Shown here: piece by piece, positions 46,105-54,486 of the stretch
Layout: each line of letters starts with the position of its first letter
Position numbering within the stretch: position 1 is the first letter of the stretch
Source: Halorussus salinus
GTDB taxonomy: Archaea; Halobacteriota; Halobacteria; Halobacteriales; Haladaptataceae
DNA: 64,000 nucleotides
NCBI RefSeq assembly: GCF_004765815.2
Contig: NZ_SBIS02000013.1
Span: 124,001-188,000 of the forward strand
Reading direction: 5' to 3'
Position numbers and translations under genes: made by a program
The notes under the pieces: generated by a model
The model's database searches: none
What the model was told of the DNA's origin: nothing
Seen by the model: only the letters and a program-made list of their open reading frames with translations

Positions 46105-46498
46105 TGATGAAGCACCCAGTGATGCTGAAATCGAAGATCAACTCCAGCAGGCGCACCAAGCACTCGCTGACGCGGAAGGGGCACGAGATGCAGGGCTCTC
46201 CGACGCAGTCGTAATCAACCGTCTGTACTACGCCTGCTTTCATGTCTCACAGGCCGCCCTATACGACCGAGGGTACGACCCCAGCACCCACGGCGGAGTT
46301 CTCACCCTATTTAGGTCTGAGATTGTTAGTGAAGGCGATGCATCGCGCAATGACGGCCGCTTCTTGAACGACCGTGAGGAACTCCGTCAGCAGGCCGACT
46401 ACGGCTATGGAACTCTCGACGAGGATATCGATGCACTCCTCGCACGAACTGACAAGTTTGTCTCCAAAATGGAATCTTTGTGTTTAACTGTCGACTGA
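46097..46498 (+). CDS. HEPN-domain toxin
   Basis: A 133-residue all-helical protein starting MPDDEAPSDAEIEDQLQQA. The segment V-V-I-N-R-L-Y-Y-A-C-F-H contains the R-X6-H variant of the HEPN RNase motif, and R-L-Y-Y-A-C-F-H-V-S-Q-A is typical of HEPN proteins paired with MNT. Predicted to be an RNase toxin neutralised by the upstream MNT protein. It ends 1 bp before the recombinase gene, so the pair may help maintain the integrated element. Confidence 0.75.
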   Translation: MPDDEAPSDAEIEDQLQQAHQALADAEGARDAGLSDAVVINRLYYACFHVSQAALYDRGYDPSTHGGVLTLFRSEIVSEGDASRNDGRFLNDREELRQQADYGYGTLDEDIDALLARTDKFVSKMESLCLTVD

Positions 46499-46499
46499 T

Positions 46500-47759
46500 A
46501 TGCCTAACTACGCTCAGTTCAATGACCTTGACGAGTTTGAGCAGTTCTATAGGGAGCAGATTATTCCAAAACTGCGTAACGACCCCGATTTTGACGCCGA
46601 CCCTCTTCAGGAGACACCAACGTACCGGTGGCTCAAGACAAACTTCTCGGGATTCGTTGAACGCCTTCGGCGCGACCACGCCCTCTCACCTGGCGAGTTC
46701 TACGACACCGTCGGCCTTCCCCCGAATCCCACTGAATCAGACAATAACTGGCATATCTCCCACGAACCCACCGTTCGAGGCCTCGAAGACTATCTTGAAG
46801 AACTAGAACGTGACCGAGGACGCGCTGAGACTACAGTTGGACCCCGGCGATCAAGATTGAAAACCTACGTCACCACATACCAGAAAGTCAATGAAACAGG
46901 CGACCTCCTCTCACCGCTACTGGACGAAAACGCGAAACCCGATGAAATTGCACGCGTACGAGACACATTCCGTGTCCTTGATGAAGAGTTGGGGACGCTT
47001 GCCTCGAAGAAGAAGTACGTCTCAGCGGTGAAAAACTGGTATACATTCCTCGAAGAGATGGGTCGTGGACTCTACAATCCGGCCGAGAATCTCTTGAACC
47101 GCTTCGGATGGGATGAAGATCCTCGGTACGACCATCCCGCCCTCAGTCGCGACGAACTTGATCGGCTACTCGCCGCCGGCGACGACGACGAGCGCTTCCT
47201 TCTGCTTGCGCTTGCCGGATGGGGACTCCGTCCCAGAGAGGCATGTGAACTGCACGTAGACCAGCTAGTCCTCGACCCCGCTGATGAGGATGTCCCCTAC
47301 ATTGAGTTTGAGGCAGGCCAGCGAAAGAACGCACGGCGTACTCGGAACACGGTTGAGCTTCTCGTCGGCGTTGACGCCATCGAAGACCGCATCAACGCTC
47401 TCGGTGAACACGACGATTGGACAGGCTATCTCTTTCCTGGACAGTCGATTGAACATCCGATATCGACGGAAACGGCGCGACGGTGGTTCCGTGATCTCGG
47501 CGAGCGCGCCGACGTCACCATCGCTGACAGCTACCCACTCCCGAAGATGGGGCGACGGACGTGGTATCGCCTTTATCGCCAGCAGCGCCCAACCATCGAA
47601 GCGGGAACAGCGGCTGTCGCAGCCTCGCAAGGAAGCCGCGATGCGTCCGTCTCCGAACGCAACTACCTCGACGAACGGACGCGACGGCAGGCTCGCGCCG
47701 ACGCAATGCGTGACCTTGTGCAAGGCGAGTTTGCGGGTATTTTCGACGAGTACCTCTGA
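46500..47759 (+). CDS. Tyrosine recombinase/integrase (XerC/D-like)
   Basis: A 419-residue tyrosine recombinase. An N-terminal SAM-like core-binding region spans about residues 95-205. The catalytic part has ALAGWGLRPREACEL (first Arg), a lysine strand region, K-M-G-R-R-T-W-Y-R (H/R box with His replaced) and S-E-R-N-Y-L-D-E (nucleophilic Tyr). The box II His-X-X-Arg is not clearly present, common in archaeal viral integrases. It begins 1 bp after the HEPN gene and precedes a series of small virus-like genes. Confidence 0.8.
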   Translation: MPNYAQFNDLDEFEQFYREQIIPKLRNDPDFDADPLQETPTYRWLKTNFSGFVERLRRDHALSPGEFYDTVGLPPNPTESDNNWHISHEPTVRGLEDYLEELERDRGRAETTVGPRRSRLKTYVTTYQKVNETGDLLSPLLDENAKPDEIARVRDTFRVLDEELGTLASKKKYVSAVKNWYTFLEEMGRGLYNPAENLLNRFGWDEDPRYDHPALSRDELDRLLAAGDDDERFLLLALAGWGLRPREACELHVDQLVLDPADEDVPYIEFEAGQRKNARRTRNTVELLVGVDAIEDRINALGEHDDWTGYLFPGQSIEHPISTETARRWFRDLGERADVTIADSYPLPKMGRRTWYRLYRQQRPTIEAGTAAVAASQGSRDASVSERNYLDERTRRQARADAMRDLVQGEFAGIFDEYL

Positions 47760-47926
47760 TTTTATACTGAATAAATGGACTCGCTGTTATAAATTCCATA
47801 ATGCTATACTGAACTGCTGAGCTGAAGATGGCAACGTCACTCTCAATCGCTTGGATTTGTCTAGTGAGTTGATTGTGTGCTAATTCTGTCTTGTGGGTAA
47901 ATATGGGTAAAGTATAAGTGGGTAGT

Positions 47927-48082
47927 ATGACAGAGAGCATGACCGTGACGGTGTACCGAAACGATGGCGGGTGTAGGAACTGCGGACACTACGTTGCCCG
48001 AGACGATCTGTTGGACTGCTATGGCGACGGAGAAAAGATGGACGAAGCTTGCCCGAACTGCTTCGTCCCACACTTCCAGTAA
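47927..48082 (+). CDS. Small zinc-finger protein of the integrated element
   Basis: A 51-residue protein starting MTESMTVTVYRNDGGCRNCG with C-X2-C pairs CRNC and CPNC, plus a Cys and a His between. It reads as a small zinc-binding protein like those of haloarchaeal viruses and plasmids. An A-rich, TATA-like stretch (AAAGTATAAG near 47908-47917) precedes it. The gap 47760-47926 after the recombinase has no gene. Confidence 0.6.
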   Translation: MTESMTVTVYRNDGGCRNCGHYVARDDLLDCYGDGEKMDEACPNCFVPHFQ

Positions 48083-48096
48083 CCCGCGTTGGCGTA

Positions 48097-48122
48097 CCGT
48101 GGTTCGATTCCACGGGCGGGCA
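48097..48122 (+). other. tRNA 3'-end-like sequence (possible att site)
   Basis: CCGTGG-TTCGATT-CCACGG followed by GCGGGCA looks exactly like the T-arm and 3' acceptor strand of a tRNA. No D-arm or anticodon arm precedes it; the upstream 15 bp follow the stop of a protein gene. Integrating elements recombine at tRNA 3' ends and carry such copies, so this could be an att remnant. Inference only. Confidence 0.4.
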
Positions 48123-48133
48123 TGAGGTAAACA

Positions 48134-48427
48134 ATGAATACAGATTCGCCTACTGAATCGATGATCGAGACCCTCAACACCCTGAAACAGATGGACGTGG
48201 ACGCCGCTCGCGGTGTCCGTAACCAGACCGACCTTGACCGACGCCGCTTCAAGACGACTCACGAGCAAAATCCGGACTACATCGACGTGCTGCTCGCTGG
48301 CGACGGAATCATCGTCATCACCGACCGATACGAGAAAGAAGACTTTGCATGGTCCGGGCGGCTCGATGACCAAGAACTACTGGATAATCTAGTCGAGGAC
48401 GGCGTTCTTACGGAGGAAAAGCAATGA
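48134..48427 (+). CDS. Small acidic protein of the integrated element
   Basis: A 97-residue acidic protein starting MNTDSPTESMIETLNTLKQM. It has a helical first half and a beta segment I-D-V-L-L-A-G-D-G-I-I-V-I-T-D-R, then acidic tail. No family recognised. It overlaps the next gene by 4 bp (ATGA), a packing typical of viral genomes. Confidence 0.55.
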   Translation: MNTDSPTESMIETLNTLKQMDVDAARGVRNQTDLDRRRFKTTHEQNPDYIDVLLAGDGIIVITDRYEKEDFAWSGRLDDQELLDNLVEDGVLTEEKQ

Positions 48428-48564
48428 AAGTCGAAGTCTCAGCCACCGATATAGACGAGAAGAAAGCAGACGACCGAGGGCGCGTCACGCTCGGAAGCGA
48501 ATACGCGGGGAAGACCGTGACAGTCGCAGTCGTAGAAGTCGAGGAGGAAAGTGAGAGCGAATGA
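48424..48564 (+). CDS. Very small acidic protein
   Basis: A 46-residue product MKVEVSATDIDEKKADDRGR and onward, with V-T-L-G-S-E-Y-A-G-K-T-V-T-V-A-V-V, likely a small beta fold resembling an AbrB/SpoVT-like half or a short OB-like strand set. The ATGA overlap with the preceding stop supports translation. Function unknown. After it (48565-48745) a start-less frame with one hydrophobic stretch ends in E-R-E-N-E and could be another tiny gene using a rare start. Confidence 0.5.
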   Translation: MKVEVSATDIDEKKADDRGRVTLGSEYAGKTVTVAVVEVEEESESE

Positions 48565-48745
48565 CCTTCGGTTACTTTTCCCCCGGATTCAATCCATTCT
48601 AGTGTCCGCCATGCAGCAGCAGTAGTAAGAATCGCTGCAACGCCGTCTGCTTCGATCCGATTGATGGGCCTCTGCTGGTCTTGGGGATAGCCATTGCGGT
48701 ATTGGGTTCAATAAGACTATTGCGGAGAATGGAGCGTGAAAACGA

Positions 48746-49030
48746 ATGAGCGGGGATGACCACGACGAGATACCGAAGCACAACAGGAGTCGGAGCCGTG
48801 TCGAGAATATCCCGGTTGCTGGTTGGCTTGATTCGGAAATAATGAGTAGAGATGGCGTGGGGTTGGCTTTCGCGGTCGGGGGTTGGTTATCTCGGGGCAG
48901 GGATTGGGGCATTTACTGTCGTACATGGCGTAGACCCTGTTATCTACGGGGCGATATGGATAGCTGCTGGAGTGATTCTATCGTACCACTCTATAATCAA
49001 TCACGGTTCCGCCGTAAAAAGACTGAGTGA
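48746..49030 (+). CDS. Hypothetical protein, 3' half doubtful
   Basis: ATG 48746 opens MSGDDHDEIPKHNRSRSRVE and a hydrophobic stretch DGVGLAFAVGGWL. Its first 12 residues match the start of the protein at 49402 (MSGKEHDEMPKH), so the start is real. The last 45 residues are Cys/Trp/Arg-rich and overlap a better gene in another frame (48852-49040), so the true protein may be frameshifted or end early. Confidence 0.4.
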   Translation: MSGDDHDEIPKHNRSRSRVENIPVAGWLDSEIMSRDGVGLAFAVGGWLSRGRDWGIYCRTWRRPCYLRGDMDSCWSDSIVPLYNQSRFRRKKTE

Positions 49031-49040
49031 GAATGAATGA
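48852..49040 (+). CDS. Small two-helix membrane protein
   Basis: A 62-residue protein MAWGWLSRSGVGYLGAGIGA with two hydrophobic segments (about residues 8-27 and 30-48) and an S-E-N-E C-terminus. It ends with an ATGA overlap to the next gene, which is a similar two-helix protein; both may be virion or holin-like membrane proteins. Function unknown. Confidence 0.5.
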   Translation: MAWGWLSRSGVGYLGAGIGAFTVVHGVDPVIYGAIWIAAGVILSYHSIINHGSAVKRLSENE

Positions 49041-49273
49041 GTGATCCCGAACCGCGCACGATGGCAGATGAGAGGCAATTACAATCCCGAGTCCTAAAAA
49101 TAGGCCGTGGGTTTGCCAAAGGGGGCGTATTCAGCCTCTTTATTTTCCCACTGGTCGGGGACCTCGCGGGGTACAGCTCACCGATCTACACAATTGCAGT
49201 CATCACCACTGCACTTGCCGGGACATGGTTCGCGTACCGCTGGGAAACCTTGGAGGTGAACAATGCCCTGTAA
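49037..49273 (+). CDS. Small two-helix membrane protein
   Basis: A 78-residue protein starting MSDPEPRTMADERQLQSRVL with two membrane segments (FAKGGVFSLFIFPLVGDLAGY and IYTIAVITTALAGTWFAY). It overlaps neighbours by 4 and 11 bp. No family recognised; similar in plan to the preceding gene product. Confidence 0.55.
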   Translation: MSDPEPRTMADERQLQSRVLKIGRGFAKGGVFSLFIFPLVGDLAGYSSPIYTIAVITTALAGTWFAYRWETLEVNNAL

Positions 49274-49460
49274 GCGATGTGGGAGCGACGACACCGATCT
49301 CGGCATATTCGATGAAAACGGCGTGATGCAAGATTATTGCGTCAAATGCGGCAAAGAGATGCTGTTCGGAAGCTCATCAGAAGATGAACTCCGGGGAGAG
49401 AATGAGCGGCAAAGAACACGACGAGATGCCGAAGCACGTTACTGCCGAAGTCAATGTTGA
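49263..49460 (+). CDS. Small zinc-ribbon protein
   Basis: A 65-residue protein starting MPCKRCGSDDTDLGIFDENG with C-X2-C pairs CKRC and CVKC about 21 residues apart. The Arg-rich C-terminal 20 residues overlap the next gene by 59 bp in another frame and may be dispensable. Typical of haloarchaeal virus accessory proteins. Confidence 0.55.
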   Translation: MPCKRCGSDDTDLGIFDENGVMQDYCVKCGKEMLFGSSSEDELRGENERQRTRRDAEARYCRSQC

Positions 49461-49665
49461 GGCCCTGAAGAAAAACCTCGAAGGTAACGGAATGCACCAC
49501 GTCTTCGGGGAGGACGGCACCCAGTTTGTCATCCGCGAACGCGAGGGAGACACAAGCGACGTCACAGTCCAGCCGAAGTTCCAGATCGTAGCTGAAGACG
49601 GGAAACCGCGCCGTGTTCTTGACAGACTTCTAAAATATTCTGCTGAAGATACCAACACAATATGA
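49402..49665 (+). CDS. Hypothetical protein of the integrated element
   Basis: An 87-residue protein starting MSGKEHDEMPKHVTAEVNVE; the N-terminal MSGxxHDExPKH tag is shared with the 48746 gene. The rest is an alpha/beta fold with F-V-I-R-E-R-E-G-D-T-S. An upstream ATG at 49384 adds six residues. It overlaps the next gene by 4 bp. Function unknown. Confidence 0.5.
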   Translation: MSGKEHDEMPKHVTAEVNVEALKKNLEGNGMHHVFGEDGTQFVIREREGDTSDVTVQPKFQIVAEDGKPRRVLDRLLKYSAEDTNTI

Positions 49666-49949
49666 CCAAGTACATTTGCCCCGATTGCGACGAGACGTTC
49701 GAGTTGATTGGTGAGGTGATGAAGCACCGAGAAGCGACCAACCACTCGCCCCACATCGTGAAACACAAGTCTCGACCGGAATCCGGGGAGAACGAGCGGT
49801 CGTGGTGTTCCCGGTGTGGCGAACGAATGGAGTACCACGCGACCGCCGAGTACGACGGTGAGAAGCACTGGATTTGTCCGGTCGAGGCGCGGGCGGTAGA
49901 CGACGAGGAACCGCAGGAGCAGTTGGGCGCTTTTGCCAACGCTGAATAG
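49662..49949 (+). CDS. C2H2/zinc-ribbon protein
   Basis: A 95-residue protein. Residues 1-28 form a C2H2-like finger (CPDC, then H-R-E-A-T-N-H), and residues 48-72 a second Cys set (CSRC, W-I-C-P). The tail is acidic. Zinc fingers of this kind are common in haloarchaeal viruses and plasmids. Last gene of the overlapping string that starts at 47927. Confidence 0.6.
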   Translation: MTKYICPDCDETFELIGEVMKHREATNHSPHIVKHKSRPESGENERSWCSRCGERMEYHATAEYDGEKHWICPVEARAVDDEEPQEQLGAFANAE

Positions 49950-50052
49950 ACCTGTTGCTACAAATCAAGCCGTAGGGGGCTTCTCCCTTGTATTTTTCCA
50001 CTCTGCCATAGCTAAGGCTTAAATACAAGCGCCATATTAGCTAGGCGCGTAC

Positions 50053-51929
50053 GTGTCCGCAACCAGATTCGCCCCGGCAGGTTCGCACCCTATCTCGTTC
50101 GCCACCCACTGGCGAATCCCTGCCGAACACCAGTACGGCGACTGGGCGGACACACTCGCCGTCTACTACCTCCAACACGACAACCCGAACGCGACACTCG
50201 GCGAGCTGGCCGCAGACATCGAGATCGGCCTGAACCCCGACGACGGCGACCCACACGAGTTCATCAACCTGCCCGACGACCGAGCGACATGGCACCGCAA
50301 CTACACCCCACTTGAACCGTGGATTCGAGCGCACGTTCTCCGGCTCGCCAACGGCTGGAAGTCGAAGCGACTCGCATCCTACCTCGAAAACCACGCCAGC
50401 GTCACTCGAACCATGGGGTTCCGAGAAGCCTCGTGAAAGTCGCCCACGACAACAACATCCCGGCACCAGACGACGTGTTCCAACCCGAGAAACAGGACGG
50501 TGAGTCTGAGCGGTCGGAGCGCCGGTTGACCGAGCGGAAGATGCGGGAGGTCTGGCACGAGGCGAAGCCGTTGGTGATGGATACCTTCCATCTCGATAGA
50601 GGCCAGAACGCCCAGATTCCCGAAGGGAGCTTCTGGGAAGTCCAAGCACTCGCGGGCACCCAGCAAGACACTTTCACCGAAGGCGGTGTCGAAGCCTTCC
50701 GAACCGCCACAACCCGCCCGGAAGACCAGAAACACACGGGGAGAACCCACCGCCACCACCTCCAGAAGCACTCCGTCGAGGAGGTTCGACGGATGCTTCG
50801 GGATACAACCACCCGGCTGGTGCAACGCGCTCGGCATAACGGTGAGTTGCAGGGGAAGGTGTGGGCGGCTATCGACGTGACGAAGGGGAATCCGTGGGCT
50901 GGTGAGATAGAGTGGACTGACGACAACCATCCCGAGGACCCCTACATTCTCGGGTATAAGGACGACGAGGACCGGAGCGCCGACTACTACTTCCAGTGGG
51001 CAACCATCCAAGTCGTCGGCCTCGACGTCCCACTCGTCCTCGACGCCTTCCCCCTCTCGCGTGGAACATCGAAGGCGGAGATCGTGGACGAACTCCTCTC
51101 CGGCGGTCTCGACATTCTGCCGGACATCGAGTTGGTGATGATGGACCGAGAGTTCGACTCGGAGGGCGTGAAAAACGTCTGTGACGACCACGGTGTCTAC
51201 TACTTGAATCCGGCGCGGAAGAACACCCACGAACAGGTGATGTGTACGAAGCTCCGGAAGGCTGGGAAGAAAGTGCGGGTGGTGAAACAGAGCGCGTTCG
51301 AAGGCCCATCGCGCAAGCGGCTGTACCTCCCCGCCCGCAACACCGACATTTTCGAACCCAGCGACACCGACGACCGCGACACTAGTGACGGTGACAGTGG
51401 TGAGAAGAGTGAGGAGGAGCGTCGGGAGGGGTACCGGCAGAAGCACGCCCAAGCGTTCGTCGAGACGTTCGACGTGGACGTAGACGACGAAGACGGCCAC
51501 ATGTTCAGCGGGGTTGTTGACGAGGTGCGCGAGCAGGAAGCCGCCGAGGACGACCGTGTTGATGACGAGGCTGTGGAGGCGTATGCGTTGTTCGAGACGA
51601 ACCATCCGGCGCTGGACCCCGAGGACTCAGCGACCGAAGAGCAGTTGCTCGGACGAGTGCGTGGGTTTGTTGAACGGTACAGCCATCGCTGGGGAATCGA
51701 GAACGGCTACAAGCAAATCAAACAGTTCCGTGTCCGGACGACCTCGAAGGACCACCGGTATCGGTATTTCTGCTTCGCGTTCGCGTGCGTCCTGTATAAC
51801 GTCTGGCGGCTCGTGGATTTGCTGGTGAAGCTGGCGTTCGAGGACGACCCGGACTACAGTCCGCGAGTGAGCGCGGGCGTGTTCTTGACGCTCGCCAGCC
51901 AGAATCTCGGCCTCGACCCACCCGACTAG
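50053..51929 (+). pseudogene. DDE transposase with frameshift near 50430
   Basis: Frame 1 from 50053 reads MSATRFAPAGSHPISFATHW to T-M-G-F-R-E-A (about 50430). The next frame continues SLVKVAHDNNIPAPDDVFQP to 51929. Reassembled length is about 625 residues. Catalytic candidates are D in KVWAAIDVTKGNPW, D in LVMMDREFDSEG and E in HRWGIENGYKQIKQFR, an IS4-like DDE pattern common in haloarchaea. A very acidic D/E insertion lies before the last motif. The shift may be a mutation or programmed; terminal repeats were not found. Confidence 0.7.
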
Positions 51930-52008
51930 ACACCGCGTTTCTTCTGTAGTATTCCCACTCCGTAGAGGCGTCACTGTGCTGTACCCCTGTTTTTCGCGTC
52001 GAGTATCT

Positions 52009-52077
52009 GTCTAGACCGCCGGAGTCGTCTAGACGAGTCTCTACCGAGTTGGTTGCGACCGCAAGAAGCGTCTAGAC
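52009..52077. repeat. Three copies of palindrome GTCTAGAC
   Basis: The 8-bp palindrome GTCTAGAC occurs at 52009-52016, 52027-52034 and 52070-52077, all within 69 bp downstream of the transposase. Short palindromes clustered like this often bind a regulator or mark element ends. No gene overlaps them. Confidence 0.45.
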
Positions 52078-52162
52078 AAGTCGAATCCAAGCGATTATCT
52101 GGCTACCTTGCTATCTCGTCGCTGAACACTGACGTTGAGACTACAGCGGGTTTAGCAGGGCC

Positions 52163-52200
52163 GTAAACTACCCCGCCCTACTCGCCGCCTTCGGCGGCCC
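52163..52200 (-). repeat. Solo TnpB-element right end
   Basis: On the minus strand the segment ends GGGCGGGGTAGTTTAC at 52163, nearly the same as the GGGTGGGGTAGTTTAC end of the TnpB element at 10132, and contains a GCCGCC/GGCGGC stem. No tnpB is attached. It abuts a truncated antitoxin gene. Confidence 0.55.
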
Positions 52201-52331
52201 CTCCACCGGGTCCGTTTTGGCCCCCGTGGAGTGTATCAACACTACACACGGAGGCTGTTACGTGTGTGCGAACGCGCTTCCTCCCCGCCCTGCTCGCGTC
52301 TCTGACGCTCGCTGAGGACGGGGCCTCCGCG

Positions 52332-52510
52332 CTACCGCAAGGTGATTCGCTCGCGTTCGTAGAGTGCGACTGCAGCAGCAATACGCTCGTTTTCGTGATC
52401 TTCGAAGTATTCACGCACGAACTCTCGCAACGCATCGCTCTTCCCCCCGAACACACCAGCCTCGACAGCACCCTCGATGAGGAGGTCGAGGTCATTATGA
52501 ACTGCGCCAG
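52332..52510 (-). pseudogene. Truncated VapB/UPF0175-like antitoxin remnant
   Basis: A minus-strand frame without a start reads SGAVHNDLDLLIEGAVEAGV, then F-G-G-K-S-D-A-L-R-E-F-V-R-E-Y-F and A-A-A-V-A-L-Y-E-R-E-R-I-T-L-R before a stop at 52332. The helix-strand pattern with A-L-Y-E-R matches haloarchaeal UPF0175-like antitoxins, whose C-terminus normally continues A-A-X-L-A. Both ends are missing, the 3' one at an IS right end. Confidence 0.5.
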
Positions 52511-52765
52511 AATACCATATGCAGTGAGACGACCGGCCTCAACTTCTGCTTAGGCTTGTGTGTATGGAGCCCAACGGCTGTACGACCTACGACAAGCCAT
52601 CGGAGACCTTCGCGACCTACCACAATGCCTGGTCGGAGATCGAGTTTGCCCTCACGGGCTCGGAACCGGCTGGCCACCTCTGGCTAAGCTACAGAAGTTC
52701 AAGGAGAAAGCCCACGGCTTTAGCCGTAGGAAGGTGTCAGTTGCCCACATACCTGCTAGGGTATA

Positions 52766-52936
52766 ACACGGAATCCGGTGGGCCTCATTGGCCGGGCCAC
52801 AACTCCTCGAAGGAGAGAAACGAGAGTCCCCCGGTGTGTCGCCGGTTCCCTCCGTATGCGTACTGAAAACTTGCAGATCGAACGATTGAAACCCTGAGGC
52901 GGGATTCCGCGCCGTTTTCGACGTGGAGGAGGTCAA
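52766..52936 (+). ncRNA. Solo omegaRNA/right-end-like element, copy 2, upstream of TFB
   Basis: Homologous to 38414-38586 over its whole length, with the same end ACGTGGAGGAGGTCAA and a slightly damaged terminal hairpin (CGCGCCG-TTTT-CGACGTG). Another hairpin CCCACGGC-TTTA-GCCGTAGG and AAGGTGTCAG, a different IS right-end type, lies at 52708-52737. The element ends 48 bp before the TFB start codon, so it replaces most of the natural promoter of that gene. Confidence 0.55.
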
Positions 52937-52984
52937 TGGAACCATAGCTATTAGTCAGACCAACGATAATGTGAGATTCAATTA

Positions 52985-53950
52985 ATGGCCCGGCCAACCC
53001 GCCAGCAAACCAATAATAGTGACCACACGATAGAAACCGAGGAAGACGAAACTGAGAGTCAGAGCTGTCCGGAGTGTGACTCCGAGAATCTCACTACAAA
53101 TGGCGAAAGTAGCGAAGTTGTCTGTGAGGATTGTGGACTCGTCATCGAAGAGCAGATGATTGACCGCGGACCAGAATGGCGTGCGTTCAATCATAGCGAA
53201 CGACGAGACAAGAGCCGTGTCGGCGCGCCGACCACGCAGACGATGCACGACAAAGGATTAACTACCCAAATCGACTGGAAAGACAAAGACGCCTATGGGC
53301 GGTCCCTTTCCTCCGAGAAGCGCAGTCAGATGCATCGCCTCCGCAAGTGGCAAGAACGCATCCGCACGAAGGACGCGGGTGAACGCAACCTCCAGTTCGC
53401 ACTTTCAGAAATCGACCGCATGGCTTCTGCACTCGGCGTCCCGCGCTCAGTTCGTGAGGTTGCGTCGGTCACGTACCGACGTGCCCTCAAAGAGGATTTG
53501 ATTCGTGGTCGGTCCATTGAAGGCGTCGCCACTGGCTGTCTCTATGCAGCATGTCGGCAGGAAGGGATTCCCCGAAGTCTCGAAGAGGTCTCCGAGGTCT
53601 CTCGTGTTGACCAGAAGGAAATCGGCCGGACGTACCGGTATGTCGCAAAGGAACTCGGTCTGAAAATGAAGCCAGTAGACCCCAAAGAGTACGTGCCACG
53701 GTTCACGTCCGAACTGGATGTCAGTGAAGAGGTGAAATTGAAGGCGAACGAGATTATTGATGAGTCGACAGAGCAGGGCCTTCTTTCCGGAAAATCCCCG
53801 ACAGGCTTCGCAGCTGCCGCCATATATGCGGCGTCACTCCTCTGTAATGAGAAGCAAACTCAGCGTGAGGTTGCCGAGGTTGCACAAGTGACCGAAGTCA
53901 CAATCCGAAATCGATATCAAGAGCAGATCGAAGCATTCGGCATCTATTGA
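52985..53950 (+). CDS. tfb: Transcription initiation factor B (TFB)
   Basis: A 321-residue archaeal TFIIB homologue. The N-terminal zinc ribbon is CPECDSENL...CEDCG (residues 25-55), followed by the B-reader/linker [21 protein letters not shown]. Two cyclin repeats span about 120-215 and 220-315 with the signature [11 protein letters not shown] and [12 protein letters not shown]. Haloarchaea carry many TFB copies with different promoter preferences. An AT-rich stretch (AATAATGTGAGATTCAATTA) precedes the start. Confidence 0.95.
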   Translation: MARPTRQQTNNSDHTIETEEDETESQSCPECDSENLTTNGESSEVVCEDCGLVIEEQMIDRGPEWRAFNHSERRDKSRVGAPTTQTMHDKGLTTQIDWKDKDAYGRSLSSEKRSQMHRLRKWQERIRTKDAGERNLQFALSEIDRMASALGVPRSVREVASVTYRRALKEDLIRGRSIEGVATGCLYAACRQEGIPRSLEEVSEVSRVDQKEIGRTYRYVAKELGLKMKPVDPKEYVPRFTSELDVSEEVKLKANEIIDESTEQGLLSGKSPTGFAAAAIYAASLLCNEKQTQREVAEVAQVTEVTIRNRYQEQIEAFGIY

Positions 53951-54009
53951 GCACTGAAAACAGAACTCAGTCACGCTCAGGGCCTTTGATTTAGCAACTA
54001 TCAATTTAT

Positions 54010-54168
54010 TCACCTGAATACCAGAGTATAGTAGCAGTAGTACGTAGTGTGAGTACCGCTTTCGTCACGGCGGAGAATGCCGTCATCGACGAAGTGTTTG
54101 AGGGCGCGCTTGGTCGGCTCGTGTAACCAGCCCGCTTCCGAGGATATCGGGAACGTGTGTCCTGTAAT
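54010..54168 (-). pseudogene. Winged-helix gene remnant
   Basis: A 52-codon minus-strand frame that starts after a TAA without an ATG reads FPISSEAGWLHEPTKRALKH, then F-V-D-D-G-I-L-R-R-D-E-S-G and an aromatic tail, stopping at 54010. This looks like the C-terminal half of a small haloarchaeal winged-helix protein. It is convergent with TFB. I found no intact start, so it is called a remnant. Confidence 0.4.
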
Positions 54169-54281
54169 TTATATATGGGTGATATTTCACCGTCCAATTA
54201 GGACCCGCTTGAAGCGTCGTAGGCGGCCCCTACGAACTGTTCTAATTCTCCCAGAAATACCACAGATTGCTCATAACAAAC

Positions 54282-54294
54282 TAAGTATATATTG
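54282..54294 (+). promoter_or_regulatory. TATA box of the large secreted-protein operon
   Basis: TAAGTATATATTG predicts transcription from about 54314, giving a leader near 170 nt before the ATG at 54487. An in-frame upstream ATG (54307) exists but would place a basic, non-signal sequence before the signal peptide. A Shine-Dalgarno-like AGGAAGGGG precedes the chosen start. Confidence 0.5.
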
Positions 54295-54486
54295 TTTCGG
54301 AGAACGATGGCGCTGTATCGACCGCTTAGGCGCGACAAGAGGACGTTAAGTCCGCTCCAACCAAGGTTAGCAGTCATTTGTCGAGCTGTTGGTCAATCCT
54401 TACAGAGCAAAAAGTGCGCGAATAGTCGGTCGTCAGCGCCAGACCAGACGCATGACCAGAGACAGATCACCGCAGGAAGGGGTAGG

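Noticed and set aside
48050-48122. Possible complete tRNA ending in GCGGGCA
   Set aside because: The T-arm is perfect, but the upstream 50 bp code for the end of a zinc protein, give only a partial acceptor stem and no D-arm or anticodon arm. Kept only as a tRNA 3'-end-like site.
50379-51605. 408-codon minus-strand frame under the transposase
   Set aside because: It is antisense to the DDE catalytic regions, without motifs.
54292-54486. Upstream extension of the giant secreted protein
   Set aside because: The extension is basic and not signal-like; the ATG at 54487 begins a clear signal peptide and has a Shine-Dalgarno-like AGGAAGGGG before it.
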